From Vibrio rumoiensis (lineage in GTDB: Bacteria > Pseudomonadota > Gammaproteobacteria > Enterobacterales > Vibrionaceae): a stretch of 64,000 bases of DNA. Position 1 is the stretch's first letter. Each line of letters starts with the position of its first letter. The DNA is taken from positions 558,001-622,000 of the forward strand of contig NZ_AP018685.1 in NCBI RefSeq assembly GCF_002218045.2. Direction: 5' to 3'. The position numbers and the translations under genes are program-made. Shown here in pieces: positions 27,124 to 37,109 of the stretch. The notes below the pieces were generated by a model. The model saw only the letters and a program-made list of their open reading frames with translations. It was not told the origin of the DNA and made no database searches.

Positions 27124-29949
27124 TTATTTCAGTAGCGGTTTAAGAAAGTGTGCAGTGTGCGAGCCTTTCACTTTTACCACCTCTTCTGGCGTGCCAGCGG
27201 CTATGATCTCACCACCGCCACTGCCACCTTCAGGGCCCAAGTCGACAATCCAGTCCGCTGTTTTTATCACATCTAAATTATGCTCGATCACCACCACGGT
27301 ATTGCCGTGATCACGTAAGCGATGCAACACATTCAATAGTTGTTGAATGTCGTGGAAATGCAGCCCTGTTGTTGGCTCATCTAAAATGTATAACGTTTTA
27401 CCGGTATCGCGTTTAGATAATTCTTTGGCTAATTTGACGCGTTGCGCTTCACCACCAGATAAGGTAGTCGCGGCTTGGCCGAGTCGAATATACGATAGAC
27501 CTACATCAATCAGCGTTTTTAATTTACGAGCAATAACCGGAACAGGTTCAAAGAAGGTATGGGCATCTTCGACGGTCATTTCTAGCACTTCATCAATGCT
27601 CTTACCTTTATAGCGTACGTCTAAGGTTTCACGGTTATAACGCTTACCTTTACAGGCGTCACAAGGAACGTACACATCAGGCAGGAAGTGCATCTCGACT
27701 TTGATAACGCCATCACCTTGGCAAGCTTCACAGCGACCACCGCGAACGTTAAAACTAAAACGTCCCGGTTTGTAGCCACGAGAGCGGGATTCCTGAGTGC
27801 CTGCAAACAATTCACGAATCGGTGTAAAAATACCGGTGTAGGTGGCAGGGTTTGAACGTGGCGTTCGACCAATTGGGCTTTGGTTAATATCGATAACCTT
27901 ATCAAAGTGCTCAAGGCCGTTGATTTTTTTATAAGGTGCCGCTTCTGCAGTGGTTGCTCCGTTTAAACGCGCATGAGCGATTTTAAAGAAGGTATCATTG
28001 ATCAGCGTTGATTTACCCGAACCAGAAACACCAGTGACACAAGTTAATAAACCCACGGGAATTGATAAGTTCACATTTTGCAGGTTATTACCTGTCGCAC
28101 CAATTAATTCAACGGTTTTCTTTTTATCGATTGGCGTACGTTTCTTTGGCACTTCAATTTGTTTTACGCCACTTAAATATTGGCCAGTAAGAGAATTCGG
28201 GTTGGCAAGAATGTCTTGCATTGTTCCTTCGGCAATCACATTACCGCCATGGACACCGGCGCCTGGGCCAATATCAATCACATGGTCGGCGGCGCGAATC
28301 GCATCTTCATCATGCTCGACAACGATAACCGTGTTGCCTAAATCACGAAGATGAATCAAGGTTTTCAGTAGACGCTCGTTGTCTCTTTGGTGTAAACCAA
28401 TTGATGGCTCATCGAGTACGTACATCACTCCCACTAAACCCGCACCAATCTGACTGGCTAGGCGAATGCGTTGAGCTTCACCGCCAGAAAGCGTTTCGGC
28501 ACTACGAGACAAGTTGAGATAATTTAAGCCAACATTAATCAAGAAATTTAAACGATCATTAATTTCTTTGAGAATTTTTTCTGCAATTTGCGCTCTTTGA
28601 CCGGTTAACTTCAGTGATTCAAAAAATTGTAGTGCGCCATAAATGCTCATTTCGACCACTTGAGGTAATGCCGTATTTTCAATAAATACATGGCGGGCTT
28701 CGGTTTTGAGGCGCGCGCCGCCGCAGCTAGAGCAGGACTTATTTGAGATGTATTTAGCCAGCTCTTCACGTACCGAGTTTGATTCTGTTTCATGATAGCG
28801 GCGGTTAAGATTATTTAAAATCCCCTCAAAAGCGTGACGTTTTACTCGGGTATCGCCACGATCATTAACGTATTTAAATTCGATTTCTTCTTTTTTCGAA
28901 CCATGCAGGACCACATCACGAATCTTTTTCGGGAGCTTATTGAATGGTTGTTGTAAATCGAAATCATAGTGCTCAGATAACGCAGTGAGCATATGAAAAT
29001 AATAGAAATTCTTTTTATCCCAGCCACGAATTGCACCATTAGCTAGACTTAAATTCTCATCCTGGATGACTCGTTCTGCATCAAAGTATTGCTGTACGCC
29101 AAGACCATCACAGGTCTCACAAGCGCCAGCAGGGTTATTAAATGAAAATAAACGCGGTTCAAGTTCACGTACGCTGTAGCCGCAATGCGAGCAAGCAAAA
29201 TTAGCAGAAAAGATGATGTCTTCTTGCTTGGAGTCATCCATCCAAGTGATGGTTGCGGTACCACCAGATAGCTCTAACGCGGTTTCAAATGATTCGGCTA
29301 AACGTTGTTGAATGCCATCACGCACTTTAAAGCGGTCAACCACCACTTCAATGGTGTGTTTTTTATGTAGCTCTAAAGTCGGTGGGTCAGAAAGATCGCA
29401 CGTTTCACCATCAATACGTGCACGGATAAAACCTTGTGCCGCGAGGTTTTGCAGTGTTTTTACATGCTCACCTTTACGCTCTTTAATGATTGGAGCGAGT
29501 AGCATGAGTTTGCTGTTTTCTGGTAGTTCTAATACCTTATCGACCATTTGTGAAATAGTTTGTGCGGCTAATGGGGTGTTGTGATCAGGGCAGCGAGGCT
29601 CACCGACACGTGCGTATAACAAACGCAAATAATCGTATATTTCAGTAATGGTTCCCACGGTTGAGCGCGGGTTATGAGAAGTGGATTTTTGCTCGATAGA
29701 AATCGCAGGAGATAAACCTTCGATATGATCAACATCGGGTTTTTCCATTAATGATAAAAACTGGCGAGCATAAGCAGAAAGCGATTCAACATAGCGGCGC
29801 TGGCCTTCAGCATATAACGTATCAAAGGCAAGAGAAGATTTACCTGAACCGGATAACCCTGTAATGACAATGAGTTTATCACGGGGAATCGTAAGATTAA
29901 TATTCTTCAGGTTATGGGTTCGGGCTCCGCGGACTTCAATTGTTTCCAT
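27124..29949 (-). CDS. uvrA: Excinuclease ABC subunit A
   Basis: Damage-recognition ATPase of nucleotide excision repair. 941 residues, full length. Two ABC modules with Walker A motifs GLSGSGKSS (~31-39) and GVSGSGKST (~640), two LSGGEAQR signatures, and zinc-binding cysteine clusters including CEACQGDG and CDACKGKRY in the second half. A LexA box lies 97 bases upstream. Confidence 0.99.
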   Translation of the reverse strand: METIEVRGARTHNLKNINLTIPRDKLIVITGLSGSGKSSLAFDTLYAEGQRRYVESLSAYARQFLSLMEKPDVDHIEGLSPAISIEQKSTSHNPRSTVGTITEIYDYLRLLYARVGEPRCPDHNTPLAAQTISQMVDKVLELPENSKLMLLAPIIKERKGEHVKTLQNLAAQGFIRARIDGETCDLSDPPTLELHKKHTIEVVVDRFKVRDGIQQRLAESFETALELSGGTATITWMDDSKQEDIIFSANFACSHCGYSVRELEPRLFSFNNPAGACETCDGLGVQQYFDAERVIQDENLSLANGAIRGWDKKNFYYFHMLTALSEHYDFDLQQPFNKLPKKIRDVVLHGSKKEEIEFKYVNDRGDTRVKRHAFEGILNNLNRRYHETESNSVREELAKYISNKSCSSCGGARLKTEARHVFIENTALPQVVEMSIYGALQFFESLKLTGQRAQIAEKILKEINDRLNFLINVGLNYLNLSRSAETLSGGEAQRIRLASQIGAGLVGVMYVLDEPSIGLHQRDNERLLKTLIHLRDLGNTVIVVEHDEDAIRAADHVIDIGPGAGVHGGNVIAEGTMQDILANPNSLTGQYLSGVKQIEVPKKRTPIDKKKTVELIGATGNNLQNVNLSIPVGLLTCVTGVSGSGKSTLINDTFFKIAHARLNGATTAEAAPYKKINGLEHFDKVIDINQSPIGRTPRSNPATYTGIFTPIRELFAGTQESRSRGYKPGRFSFNVRGGRCEACQGDGVIKVEMHFLPDVYVPCDACKGKRYNRETLDVRYKGKSIDEVLEMTVEDAHTFFEPVPVIARKLKTLIDVGLSYIRLGQAATTLSGGEAQRVKLAKELSKRDTGKTLYILDEPTTGLHFHDIQQLLNVLHRLRDHGNTVVVIEHNLDVIKTADWIVDLGPEGGSGGGEIIAAGTPEEVVKVKGSHTAHFLKPLLK

Positions 29950-30045
29950 GCTTCACGCTCTCATAATTGACAGAAAAGTGACCAATGCGTATTGGATAAG
30001 TAGGTAATAAGTATTACATAGCTTGTTAAAAGTGGAAATAGTTTG

Positions 30046-30061
30046 CTGTATAAAAAAACAG
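30046..30061 (-). promoter_or_regulatory. LexA (SOS) box before uvrA
   Basis: CTGTATAAAAAAACAG matches the CTG-N10-CAG consensus with an AT-rich core. It sits in the uvrA/galU gap, about 97 bases before the uvrA ATG. Confidence 0.88.
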
Positions 30062-30091
30062 TTGTTTGAGGGTGGCGGTGGTGAGATAAAA

Positions 30092-30124
30092 CAAAGGCCG
30101 TAACGGAAACCCCTACGGCCTTGA
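30092..30124 (-). terminator. Terminator of galU
   Basis: AAGGCCGTA / TACGGCCTT stem with an 11-base loop. On the minus strand TGTTTTATC follows. Confidence 0.8.
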
Positions 30125-30152
30125 ACTCATTCAGTTGTAAAAGTGAATAAGA

Positions 30153-31004
30153 TTATTTTTTGGTGGTTTTTGTATCTTGATCTTTCAAGTACAAATTTTC
30201 GTAGCAGTAGTTGGTCGCTTCGATATAACCTTCAACGCTACCACAATCAAAGCGTTGACCTTTAAATTTATAAGCAAGCACACAACCTGATTTCGCTTGT
30301 TTTAGCAAAGCATCGGTAATTTGGATCTCTCCACCTTTGCCCGGTTCGGTTTGTTCAATCAACTCAAAAATATCCGGAGTCATGATGTAGCGACCAATGA
30401 TTGCTAAGTTGCTTGGCTCAGTACCCGGTTCTGGCTTTTCGACCATGTCATCAACACGATAAAGATCGTCTTTGATCATTTCACCTGAAATGACACCGTA
30501 TTTATGTACATCTTCTTTTGGTACTTCTTGCACAGCAACGATAGTGCAACGGAATTGTTTATACAAAGCAACCATTTGAGCGAGTACGCCTTGATCAGGG
30601 TTGACACATAAGTCATCAGCTAATACCACAGCAAAAGGTTCATCACCAACGAGTTCACGACCAGTTAAAATGGCGTGGCCTAGACCTTTCATTTCACGTT
30701 GACGAACATAAGTGAAGTTTGCGCTATCGATGATATTACGAATATCAACCAACAATTCTTCTTTGTTAGTTCCGCTAATTTGGTGCTCTAATTCATAGTT
30801 TTTATCAAAGTGATCGGTTAATGAATGCTTACCGCGACCGGTTACAATGCACATGCCTGTCATGCCTGCTTGAATCGCTTCTTCTACCCCGTATTCAATC
30901 AAAGGCTTGTTGACAATTGGCATCATTTCTTTCGGCATTGATTTCGTTGCCGGTAAAAAGCGTGTGCCGTAACCTGCTGCAGGAAATAGACATTTTTTGA
31001 TCAT
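30153..31004 (-). CDS. galU: UTP-glucose-1-phosphate uridylyltransferase
   Basis: Makes UDP-glucose for LPS, capsule and other glycans. 283 residues. Nucleotide-binding signature AAGYGTRFLPATKSMPKEMMP at the N-terminus, with the sugar-phosphate-binding region around VDDMVEKPEP. It lies between uvrA and qstR, as in V. cholerae. Confidence 0.97.
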   Translation of the reverse strand: MIKKCLFPAAGYGTRFLPATKSMPKEMMPIVNKPLIEYGVEEAIQAGMTGMCIVTGRGKHSLTDHFDKNYELEHQISGTNKEELLVDIRNIIDSANFTYVRQREMKGLGHAILTGRELVGDEPFAVVLADDLCVNPDQGVLAQMVALYKQFRCTIVAVQEVPKEDVHKYGVISGEMIKDDLYRVDDMVEKPEPGTEPSNLAIIGRYIMTPDIFELIEQTEPGKGGEIQITDALLKQAKSGCVLAYKFKGQRFDCGSVEGYIEATNYCYENLYLKDQDTKTTKK

Positions 31005-31153
31005 GATGGAGACCTTGTATAAATAGAAGATATTTACATACTAAAATAGCATTTTTAGTAGAAGAAACACAAATATAGCAAATAATGCTTCATTTTTAGA
31101 ATATACAAATTATCCATTTACAAAATGTGATTGGTCACCATTTAAATGAAACA

Positions 31154-31804
31154 TTATAGATAGAGTTGAGCCCAGTTAATCGCTTGTCTACGGTTGCTAA
31201 CCTTGAGTTTTTTAAAAATACGATATAGATGAGATTTAACCGTATGTTCGCTAACAAACAATGAGTCTGCGATATCTAGATTAGAGTGTTCAACTTGTAA
31301 ATGGTTTAAAATGTCCAGTTCTCTGCGAGTCAGTGACAGCTTAACTTGAACCATTTGGTTATCTTGTTGATGATGGATAGCTTGCCAGTGTTGGAAGAAT
31401 TTGATTAATAATGATTTCGGTAAGCAGTTTTGCCCGTTTACTATTTTTCTAACTTGTTGACTAAACTGAGAGAGTGGCGCGTTTTCATAGAAATATCCCG
31501 CCAAGTTATGCCATAAAGATAGTTGAACTAAATTAGGTGTTTGAGGAGCAAAAACTAAAGCGGTAGCTTGTGCTTTTTTGATCGTTGGGTGGTTTTGTAA
31601 TTTAAATAATGTCTCTTCATTAAGACGAGCATCAATGAGCAATATATAAGGTTGTTCTATATTGATGTTATTTAATACAGAATCACAATTGAGAATATTG
31701 AACGCAAGGTGAGTTTGCCTTTGAACTTGGCTGACTAAATGCTCATCGGGAGATATCAATGTAGAGAATACATAAATTATTGTTTCTTGTATTGGACAAG
31801 TCAT
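31154..31804 (-). CDS. qstR: LuxR-type regulator of natural competence, QstR-like
   Basis: 216 residues: an N-terminal receiver-like domain without an evident phosphorylation aspartate pocket, and a C-terminal LuxR helix-turn-helix (~150-216, with LTRRELDILNHL and SEHTVKSHLYRIFKKL). The position between galU and ssb is that of QstR in V. cholerae, which joins TfoX and quorum-sensing signals to switch on DNA-uptake and type VI secretion genes. Identity rests on the family plus this synteny. VpsT/CsgD-like regulators are the alternative. Confidence 0.8.
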   Translation of the reverse strand: MTCPIQETIIYVFSTLISPDEHLVSQVQRQTHLAFNILNCDSVLNNINIEQPYILLIDARLNEETLFKLQNHPTIKKAQATALVFAPQTPNLVQLSLWHNLAGYFYENAPLSQFSQQVRKIVNGQNCLPKSLLIKFFQHWQAIHHQQDNQMVQVKLSLTRRELDILNHLQVEHSNLDIADSLFVSEHTVKSHLYRIFKKLKVSNRRQAINWAQLYL

Positions 31805-32225
31805 GGCATCAATCCTAAATGAGTATGGCTATCTTTCATTCCTTTTATTCCCCTTTTGTGAATGAGTGCTCATTTCAACTGGTTCGCCATTTGGCGGTGT
31901 TACAGGTTATTGATAAATAAGAGTCTTAACCTAACAAGTAATTATTTATTTGGGGTGAGACGTTATGAGATGTCATACTTGAGATCTAGATTATTTAAGT
32001 GGTTTTTTAAACGATTCTTTGTTTTGAGAAGAGCTTCATTGAATTCAATAAATTATGCAGAGTGCTTTGAAAATAGTCACCTAAAGCCGTGACTTTTGCT
32101 CAGCGCTATAGTGAACATAGGGGCTAATATCTTCGTTTGTTGAGTCGATATTGTTATACCTTTGGCGATATAAATCATGATATGATGAAAAGCTATTTTT
32201 GAAATGAATTAAGACGGAGCAGAAC
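31805..32225. other. qstR-ssb divergent intergenic region
   Basis: About 420 bases with both promoters. It includes the HapR-like site at 31907, and an extended -10 (TGATATGAT at 32178-32186) that could serve ssb. No LexA box was found here. A short open frame at 31862-32092 has no recognisable protein character and was left out. Confidence 0.5.
31907..31920 (-). promoter_or_regulatory. Candidate HapR/LuxR-family quorum-sensing site before qstR
   Basis: TTATTGATAAATAA matches the left half and centre of the vibrio master-regulator consensus (TTATTGATAAATTATCAATAA). The right half is degenerate. It is 103 bases upstream of the qstR start. Confidence 0.5.
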
Positions 32226-32753
32226 ATGGCTAGCCGCGGAATAAATAAAGTAATATTAGTCGGAAATCTAGGTAACGACCCAGAGATTCGTTATCTACCA
32301 AGCGGTGGTGCGGTTGCAAACATTACCATTGCGACTTCTGAATCATGGAGAGATAAAGCAACAGGTGAACAGCGTGAAAAAACAGAGTGGCACCGTGTTG
32401 CTTTGTTTGGCAAATTAGCTGAAGTTGCTGGTGAGTATTTACGTAAAGGCTCTCAAGTTTATGTTGAAGGCCAATTACAAACTCGTAAATGGCAAGATCA
32501 AAGTGGTCAAGACCGCTACACAACAGAAGTGGTTGTTCAAGGCTTCAATGGTGTAATGCAAATGTTAGGTGGCCGCGCACAAGGCGGAAGTCAAGCACCT
32601 GCCGCGGGTGGTAATCAAGGTAATTGGGGACAACCTCAACAACCACAAGCGCAACAATCTGCGCCTCGAGCTCCTCAGCAACAAGCCCCGCAACAACAAG
32701 CTCCACAATATAATGAGCCACCAATGGATTTTGATGACGATATTCCGTTTTAG
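32226..32753 (+). CDS. ssb: Single-stranded DNA-binding protein
   Basis: Binds single-stranded DNA in replication, repair and recombination. 175 residues: OB fold (~1-112), a Gly/Gln/Pro-rich disordered linker, and the partner-binding acidic tail DFDDDIPF. The start ATG follows GACGGAGC. Confidence 0.98.
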   Translation: MASRGINKVILVGNLGNDPEIRYLPSGGAVANITIATSESWRDKATGEQREKTEWHRVALFGKLAEVAGEYLRKGSQVYVEGQLQTRKWQDQSGQDRYTTEVVVQGFNGVMQMLGGRAQGGSQAPAAGGNQGNWGQPQQPQAQQSAPRAPQQQAPQQQAPQYNEPPMDFDDDIPF

Positions 32754-32803
32754 AGTTCAGCGTACTTTAGCTGCATAAAAGTGCTCGTTAGCGCATGATT
32801 TAA

Positions 32804-32836
32804 ATAAAAAACCGCATACCTAATGCGGTTTTTTGC
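32804..32836 (+). terminator. Terminator of ssb
   Basis: AAAAAACCGCAT / ATGCGGTTTTTT stem with a short loop and a T tract. Confidence 0.9.
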
Positions 32837-32947
32837 TATGATAACAACTACATATGAACAAATGGTTGAATAAAGAATTAATATTAGGTTCGAGTGATGA
32901 TGAGGATGTGTTTCCACATCTAAAGTTTAATCATAAATGGAATTTCA

Positions 32948-34939
32948 ATGAGACATACCCCAACATTAAAGCTAAGTACTCGATTGGTTGCTTTTGTTAC
33001 CATGATCGTGGTGTGTGCAATGTTCATTTTATTTGTCGGTGGCGTATTTACCTTCAAAAAAATGGGAGGGCAATATGTTGATCAAAATCTACAACGTGTG
33101 ACATCGATTATCGATCAAGAGTTAGCGACGCCACAAGATTTTGATTCTGTGCGCCGCTGGTTGCCAAAATTGTTACAAGCAAACAATGTGGCTGAACTGA
33201 AAATCACGTCTCCAGCGGGTATTATTTATTCATTTAAAAATAAGTCCTTACTCCAGGAAGAAGAGTTACTACTGTATGAAAAGCGCTACCCATTAGAGCG
33301 TAATCATGATTATTTTGCTGATTATCAAGTTGTTCCTCCTTACGCTAATAATAGTTATTCCTTTGAAGCCTTTTTTTCGCTGACGTTAGCGGTTTTACTC
33401 GTGATGTTTTGCTTGTTGAAGGGGTTGCAATGGTTAAAAGCCCAACTCTATGGTTCCGAGTTACTTGAAGAACGAGGCCGCATGATTTTAGCTGGCCAAG
33501 TTGAAGAATACGCCAAAAGTGATGAGCGAGAGTGGCCATATACCGCGAGTGAAGCATTAAGCCTGCTAATAGAAGAATTAAATGATGCCAGACAAGAGCG
33601 TAGTCGCTTTGATACTTTCATTCGTACACATACGTTTTTAGACCAACTTACAGGGGCAGCCAATCGAGTATTATTCGATAGCCGTTTAGAGTCGGCTCTA
33701 CAAGAAGCGGGTGCTTATGGTGGGGTATTGGCGATTGAAATTACAGGTTGGGACGAGTTAGTTGAAACATCAGAGAAGACTGAATATGAGGCTTTTCTCG
33801 TCTCGGTTGGACAAGTGTTAATGAACTTAACTCAAAAATATCCAAATGCTGTTTTTGCTCGCTATTACAGTGGGCAGTTTACGTTATTGATTCCTCATCA
33901 GTCTGAAAAAGAAATTTCAACGCTTGCTAGTCAATGCATTAATCAACTTAAAAAGTTAGCGACACCATTAACTCTTGACGCTGAAAACTGGTGTCACATT
34001 GGTGTAACAAATTACTCACAAGAAGAGCGTAGAGGCAAGATCATCAATGAAGCGGAAACAGCAGTAAAAACAGCTCGATTAGAAGGCGCTAATAATTGGG
34101 CTAAGTTCAAGAAATACAAGCATAAACCGGTTGAATATCGCGGCGGAGTTCGCTGGAGGAATCTATTCGATCTCGCATTAAGTCCAAATAAGCTATTTAT
34201 TTATGAACAGCCTTGTTATTTAATAGATAATGATAAGCCAAAAGTGATTGATCACTATGATTTATTCACCAGAATTTCAGATGAGAGGGGGGATATAATC
34301 AAGGCTTCTCGCTTCTTAACAGCAATTGAACAAGTTGGTTACGAGAGAAAACTGGATCAAACAACGCTAAAACTTGTGTTTAGTCAGCTGAAATCTGAGT
34401 GGCAAGAAAATCATTATTCAGTGAATTTATTCACTACTCCGTTTAAGAAAAAAGATTATCGACGTTGGTTGCGAGATGAATTATTACAACTTCCTAGTGA
34501 GACGAGGAAGAGGTTGAGTTTTGCATTCATTGAACGGAATTTAGTCTCCGATCTGGATGTGATGCGCCCTATGTTAAAAGTGTTATCTGGTTTAGGTTGT
34601 CGAATTATTGTTAACCAAGTGGGTAGGACCATTGTAAGTACTCACTACGTAAAAATACTTCCGATCAGCTATTTAAAATTGCATCGAAGTCTAATAAAAC
34701 AAATTGATAGAAGAAGTGAAAATCAACTTTTTATTCGTAGCATACTTGGCTCTTGTATCGACAGTAGCACTAAAGTAATAGCCGTCGGGGTTGAGACTGA
34801 AAGTGAATGGTCGGTCTTATCTCATTTAGGGCTAGATGGTGGGCAAGGTCGTTACTTCTTAGAAGAAAAGCAATTGCTACCAACTATAGAAAAAACACGC
34901 TTGATTAAGCCTGGTAGAAGAAACCGTTGGCGAAAATAG
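32948..34939 (+). CDS. csrD: RNase E specificity factor CsrD (MshH)
   Basis: Membrane protein that in E. coli targets the CsrB/CsrC small RNAs for decay and so raises free CsrA. In vibrios it is the first msh-locus gene (mshH). 663 residues: two membrane segments (~12-32 and ~138-158) bounding a periplasmic domain, a HAMP-like coil, then GGDEF and EAL domains. Both are degenerate: the GGDEF site reads YYSGQF (~307) and the EAL site reads IYEQPCY (~417), so no cyclic-di-GMP synthesis or breakdown is expected, as for known CsrD. Its stop lies 17 bases before the mshI ATG. Confidence 0.93.
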   Translation: MRHTPTLKLSTRLVAFVTMIVVCAMFILFVGGVFTFKKMGGQYVDQNLQRVTSIIDQELATPQDFDSVRRWLPKLLQANNVAELKITSPAGIIYSFKNKSLLQEEELLLYEKRYPLERNHDYFADYQVVPPYANNSYSFEAFFSLTLAVLLVMFCLLKGLQWLKAQLYGSELLEERGRMILAGQVEEYAKSDEREWPYTASEALSLLIEELNDARQERSRFDTFIRTHTFLDQLTGAANRVLFDSRLESALQEAGAYGGVLAIEITGWDELVETSEKTEYEAFLVSVGQVLMNLTQKYPNAVFARYYSGQFTLLIPHQSEKEISTLASQCINQLKKLATPLTLDAENWCHIGVTNYSQEERRGKIINEAETAVKTARLEGANNWAKFKKYKHKPVEYRGGVRWRNLFDLALSPNKLFIYEQPCYLIDNDKPKVIDHYDLFTRISDERGDIIKASRFLTAIEQVGYERKLDQTTLKLVFSQLKSEWQENHYSVNLFTTPFKKKDYRRWLRDELLQLPSETRKRLSFAFIERNLVSDLDVMRPMLKVLSGLGCRIIVNQVGRTIVSTHYVKILPISYLKLHRSLIKQIDRRSENQLFIRSILGSCIDSSTKVIAVGVETESEWSVLSHLGLDGGQGRYFLEEKQLLPTIEKTRLIKPGRRNRWRK

Positions 34940-34956
34940 AGGAAAAAATTCAACCT

Positions 34957-35973
34957 ATGAGTATTCACTCACTGCTCCAGAAGTTTATGAACAGGAGAGC
35001 TGAGGAACCTTCACTCAGCATTGTGATGCTAACGGAAGGCATCTATCTGTCTAAGGTTAACCCTAATTCAGGTCTTGAGTCCGTTTCTTTTTATGAGTTG
35101 ACGGATAATAACTGGGACTTCATTTTAAGTTCAGCACTGAAAGAGAATCAATGCCAAAATTTGAATGCCACTGTTACTTTAGGTTCTCATTTATATCAAA
35201 GCTTTCAACTTGAAAAACCAACGGTTCCGAAGGACGAGTGGCCAGTCGCATTACCGTTTTTACTTAAAGATCTTATTACAGAACGTGTCACTGATATTGT
35301 TGCTGATGGGGTTGAACTCGGTGATAGCAATAAAATACAAGCTTATGTTGTGGTTAAGCGTTTTGTTGAGCAACTAAAACAAGTTCTTGATCACCGCAAC
35401 GTTAAATTACTGAAAATTTCACCTGAAGATGAAGTGTGGGCGCACGCTCGTCAGGATGTGCCTGCTTATATGCTGTTGCATCGTTCTCAAAAAAGTGACT
35501 TTAAAATTGGTGCGTTTGTTAATCAAGGGTCTATCTTCCAAAGAACGATTCGAGGTGTTGAATCACCAATAACGGGTGAGTATGCAAATTCATTACAAAT
35601 AGATGCGCTAGCGTTAGAACTGCAACGCTCAATGGATTATTTGTCTTCGCAATTAAAGCAAGTACAAATCAATAAGTTGTTTCTTTGTTGTGATGACGAA
35701 AATAATGAAGAGTTACGAGAAGCGTTACAAGAGCGATTAAATGTAATGGTGGAACCGTTACTGCTTGTGGATACGCAACACCAAAGCGGTGAGGTGCTGG
35801 TTAATGAAACTTATCAGTTAGGTTTAAAGGGCGCTAATTTATATCCCCCTCACTTACAACCTAAAAAAGAAATGTTTAACTTAGATGTTGTCGCGGCCAG
35901 TTGGCTGGTGTTATTTCTCATCATGATGGCTATTTATAGTGTGTATATACCCGTGATCATTGAAGATGCTTGA
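34957..35973 (+). pseudogene. mshI: mshI, cut at its 3' end by an IS630-family element
   Basis: MSHA biogenesis protein with a PilM-like actin-fold N-terminal part (~1-290) and one membrane segment (LVLFLIMMAIYSVY, ~315-330). The ATG at 34957 with GAGGAA upstream is chosen over a TTG 30 bases earlier that overlaps csrD. The last ~9 codons of the present frame come from the inverted repeat of the insertion sequence. If the element is removed with one TA retained, the frame runs on from ...SVY for a further 15 codons (TTRCELIPDVANSPQ) to a stop at 37089-37091. Either that is a natural short end, or a periplasmic PilN-like part has been lost. Confidence 0.85.
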
Positions 35974-37040
35974 TTTTATCCTTGAACAGGATCATGCTAC
36001 CAAACATGAAAATAGAACTTTCCAACCAAAAGAAAAAACAACTTGAACGGATGCACGATTCATCTCGTGACCGTCGAGTATGTGATCGTATCAAAGCTGT
36101 CCTGCTTGCTTCTGAAGGTTGGTCTGTTTCTATGATTTCGCAAGCATTGCGAATTCATCAAACGACGGTGACTCGTCATATCAATGACTATTTACAGTCT
36201 GAAAAATTAAAACCCGAAAATGGTGGCTCACAAAGTAAACTCAATGCCGATGAAACGATGGCATTAATTGAGCATCTTGCTGAAAATACCTATTTTCATA
36301 CTCACCAGATTGTTGAGTACGTCCAGAATCAATTCCAAGTCACTTACACTGTCGCTGGAATGAATAAATGGTTACACCATAATGGCTTTTCCTATAAGCA
36401 ACCTAAAGGTGTTCCACACAAACTTAATCCTGAAGCTCAAGAAGCTTTTATTCAGCATTATCAAGAGCTGAAGCAACTCAATGAACCGATTTTATTTATG
36501 GATGCAGTGCATCCAAGCCAAGCGACTAAAATCACTTACGGTTGGATCCGCAAAGGTGAAGATAAAGTAATTGAAACGACCGGTAGCCGTACACGATTAA
36601 ACTTTGTCGGTGCACTGAATCTAACGGATATATCTACGACAGTGACCGAAAGTTATGAAACGATTGATAGTGAAAGTATTGCCCGTTTCTTTTGGAAACT
36701 GAAAAAAGATCATTACCCATTAGAGCAAAAGATTCATGTAATTCTCGATGGTGCCGGTTATCACCGAAGTCAGCTGGTAAAAGATTTTGCCCGGATGCTC
36801 AATATCGAACTGCATTATTTGCCCCCTTACAGTCCAAATTTGAATCCAATAGAACGACTGTGGAAGGTCATGCATGAGCATGCCAGAAATAATGTTTACT
36901 TCCCGACAAAAGCATCCTTTAAGGATGCAATAAATCGATTTTTTGATGTGACTTTGCCCAAAGTTGCAGGCTCACTGACAACTCGAATTAACGACAATTT
37001 TCAGGTTTTGAAATCTGCAACTTCAAGTTAATTGGGTATA
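35946..37040 (+). mobile_element. IS630-family insertion sequence
   Basis: About 1.1 kb. Imperfect terminal inverted repeats: left TATACCCGTGATCATTGAAG, right (reverse complement) TATACCCAATTAACTTGAAG. Both sides abut extra TA dinucleotides, as expected for the TA target duplication of the IS630/Tc1 group; the exact edge is ambiguous by 2 bases because of the TATATA runs. It carries one transposase gene. Confidence 0.92.
35994..37031 (+). CDS. IS630-family transposase
   Basis: DDE transposase of about 345 residues from the ATG at 35994 (the frame is open from 35970, in the inverted repeat). An N-terminal helix-turn-helix (~20-75, AKVRVCDR-like region and SMISQALRIHQTTVTRHI) is followed by the catalytic triad: FMDAVHPSQ (~168), VILDGAGYH (~251) and NLNPIERLWKVMHE (~285). 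It ends within nine bases of the right inverted repeat. No stop or frameshift is seen, so it may be active. Confidence 0.93.
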   Translation: MLPNMKIELSNQKKKQLERMHDSSRDRRVCDRIKAVLLASEGWSVSMISQALRIHQTTVTRHINDYLQSEKLKPENGGSQSKLNADETMALIEHLAENTYFHTHQIVEYVQNQFQVTYTVAGMNKWLHHNGFSYKQPKGVPHKLNPEAQEAFIQHYQELKQLNEPILFMDAVHPSQATKITYGWIRKGEDKVIETTGSRTRLNFVGALNLTDISTTVTESYETIDSESIARFFWKLKKDHYPLEQKIHVILDGAGYHRSQLVKDFARMLNIELHYLPPYSPNLNPIERLWKVMHEHARNNVYFPTKASFKDAINRFFDVTLPKVAGSLTTRINDNFQVLKSATSS

Positions 37041-37109
37041 TATACAACACGCTGTGAGTTGATCCCCGATGTCGCTAATTCTCCTCAGTGATGACGTAGA
37101 AGTAACACC

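Noticed and set aside
31862..32092. Small gene between qstR and ssb
   Set aside because: No ribosome site; biased composition from AT-rich promoter DNA; overlaps the HapR-like site.
32854..33081. 75-codon frame just before csrD
   Set aside because: It overlaps the csrD start in another frame; no ribosome site or known domain, while csrD is unambiguous.
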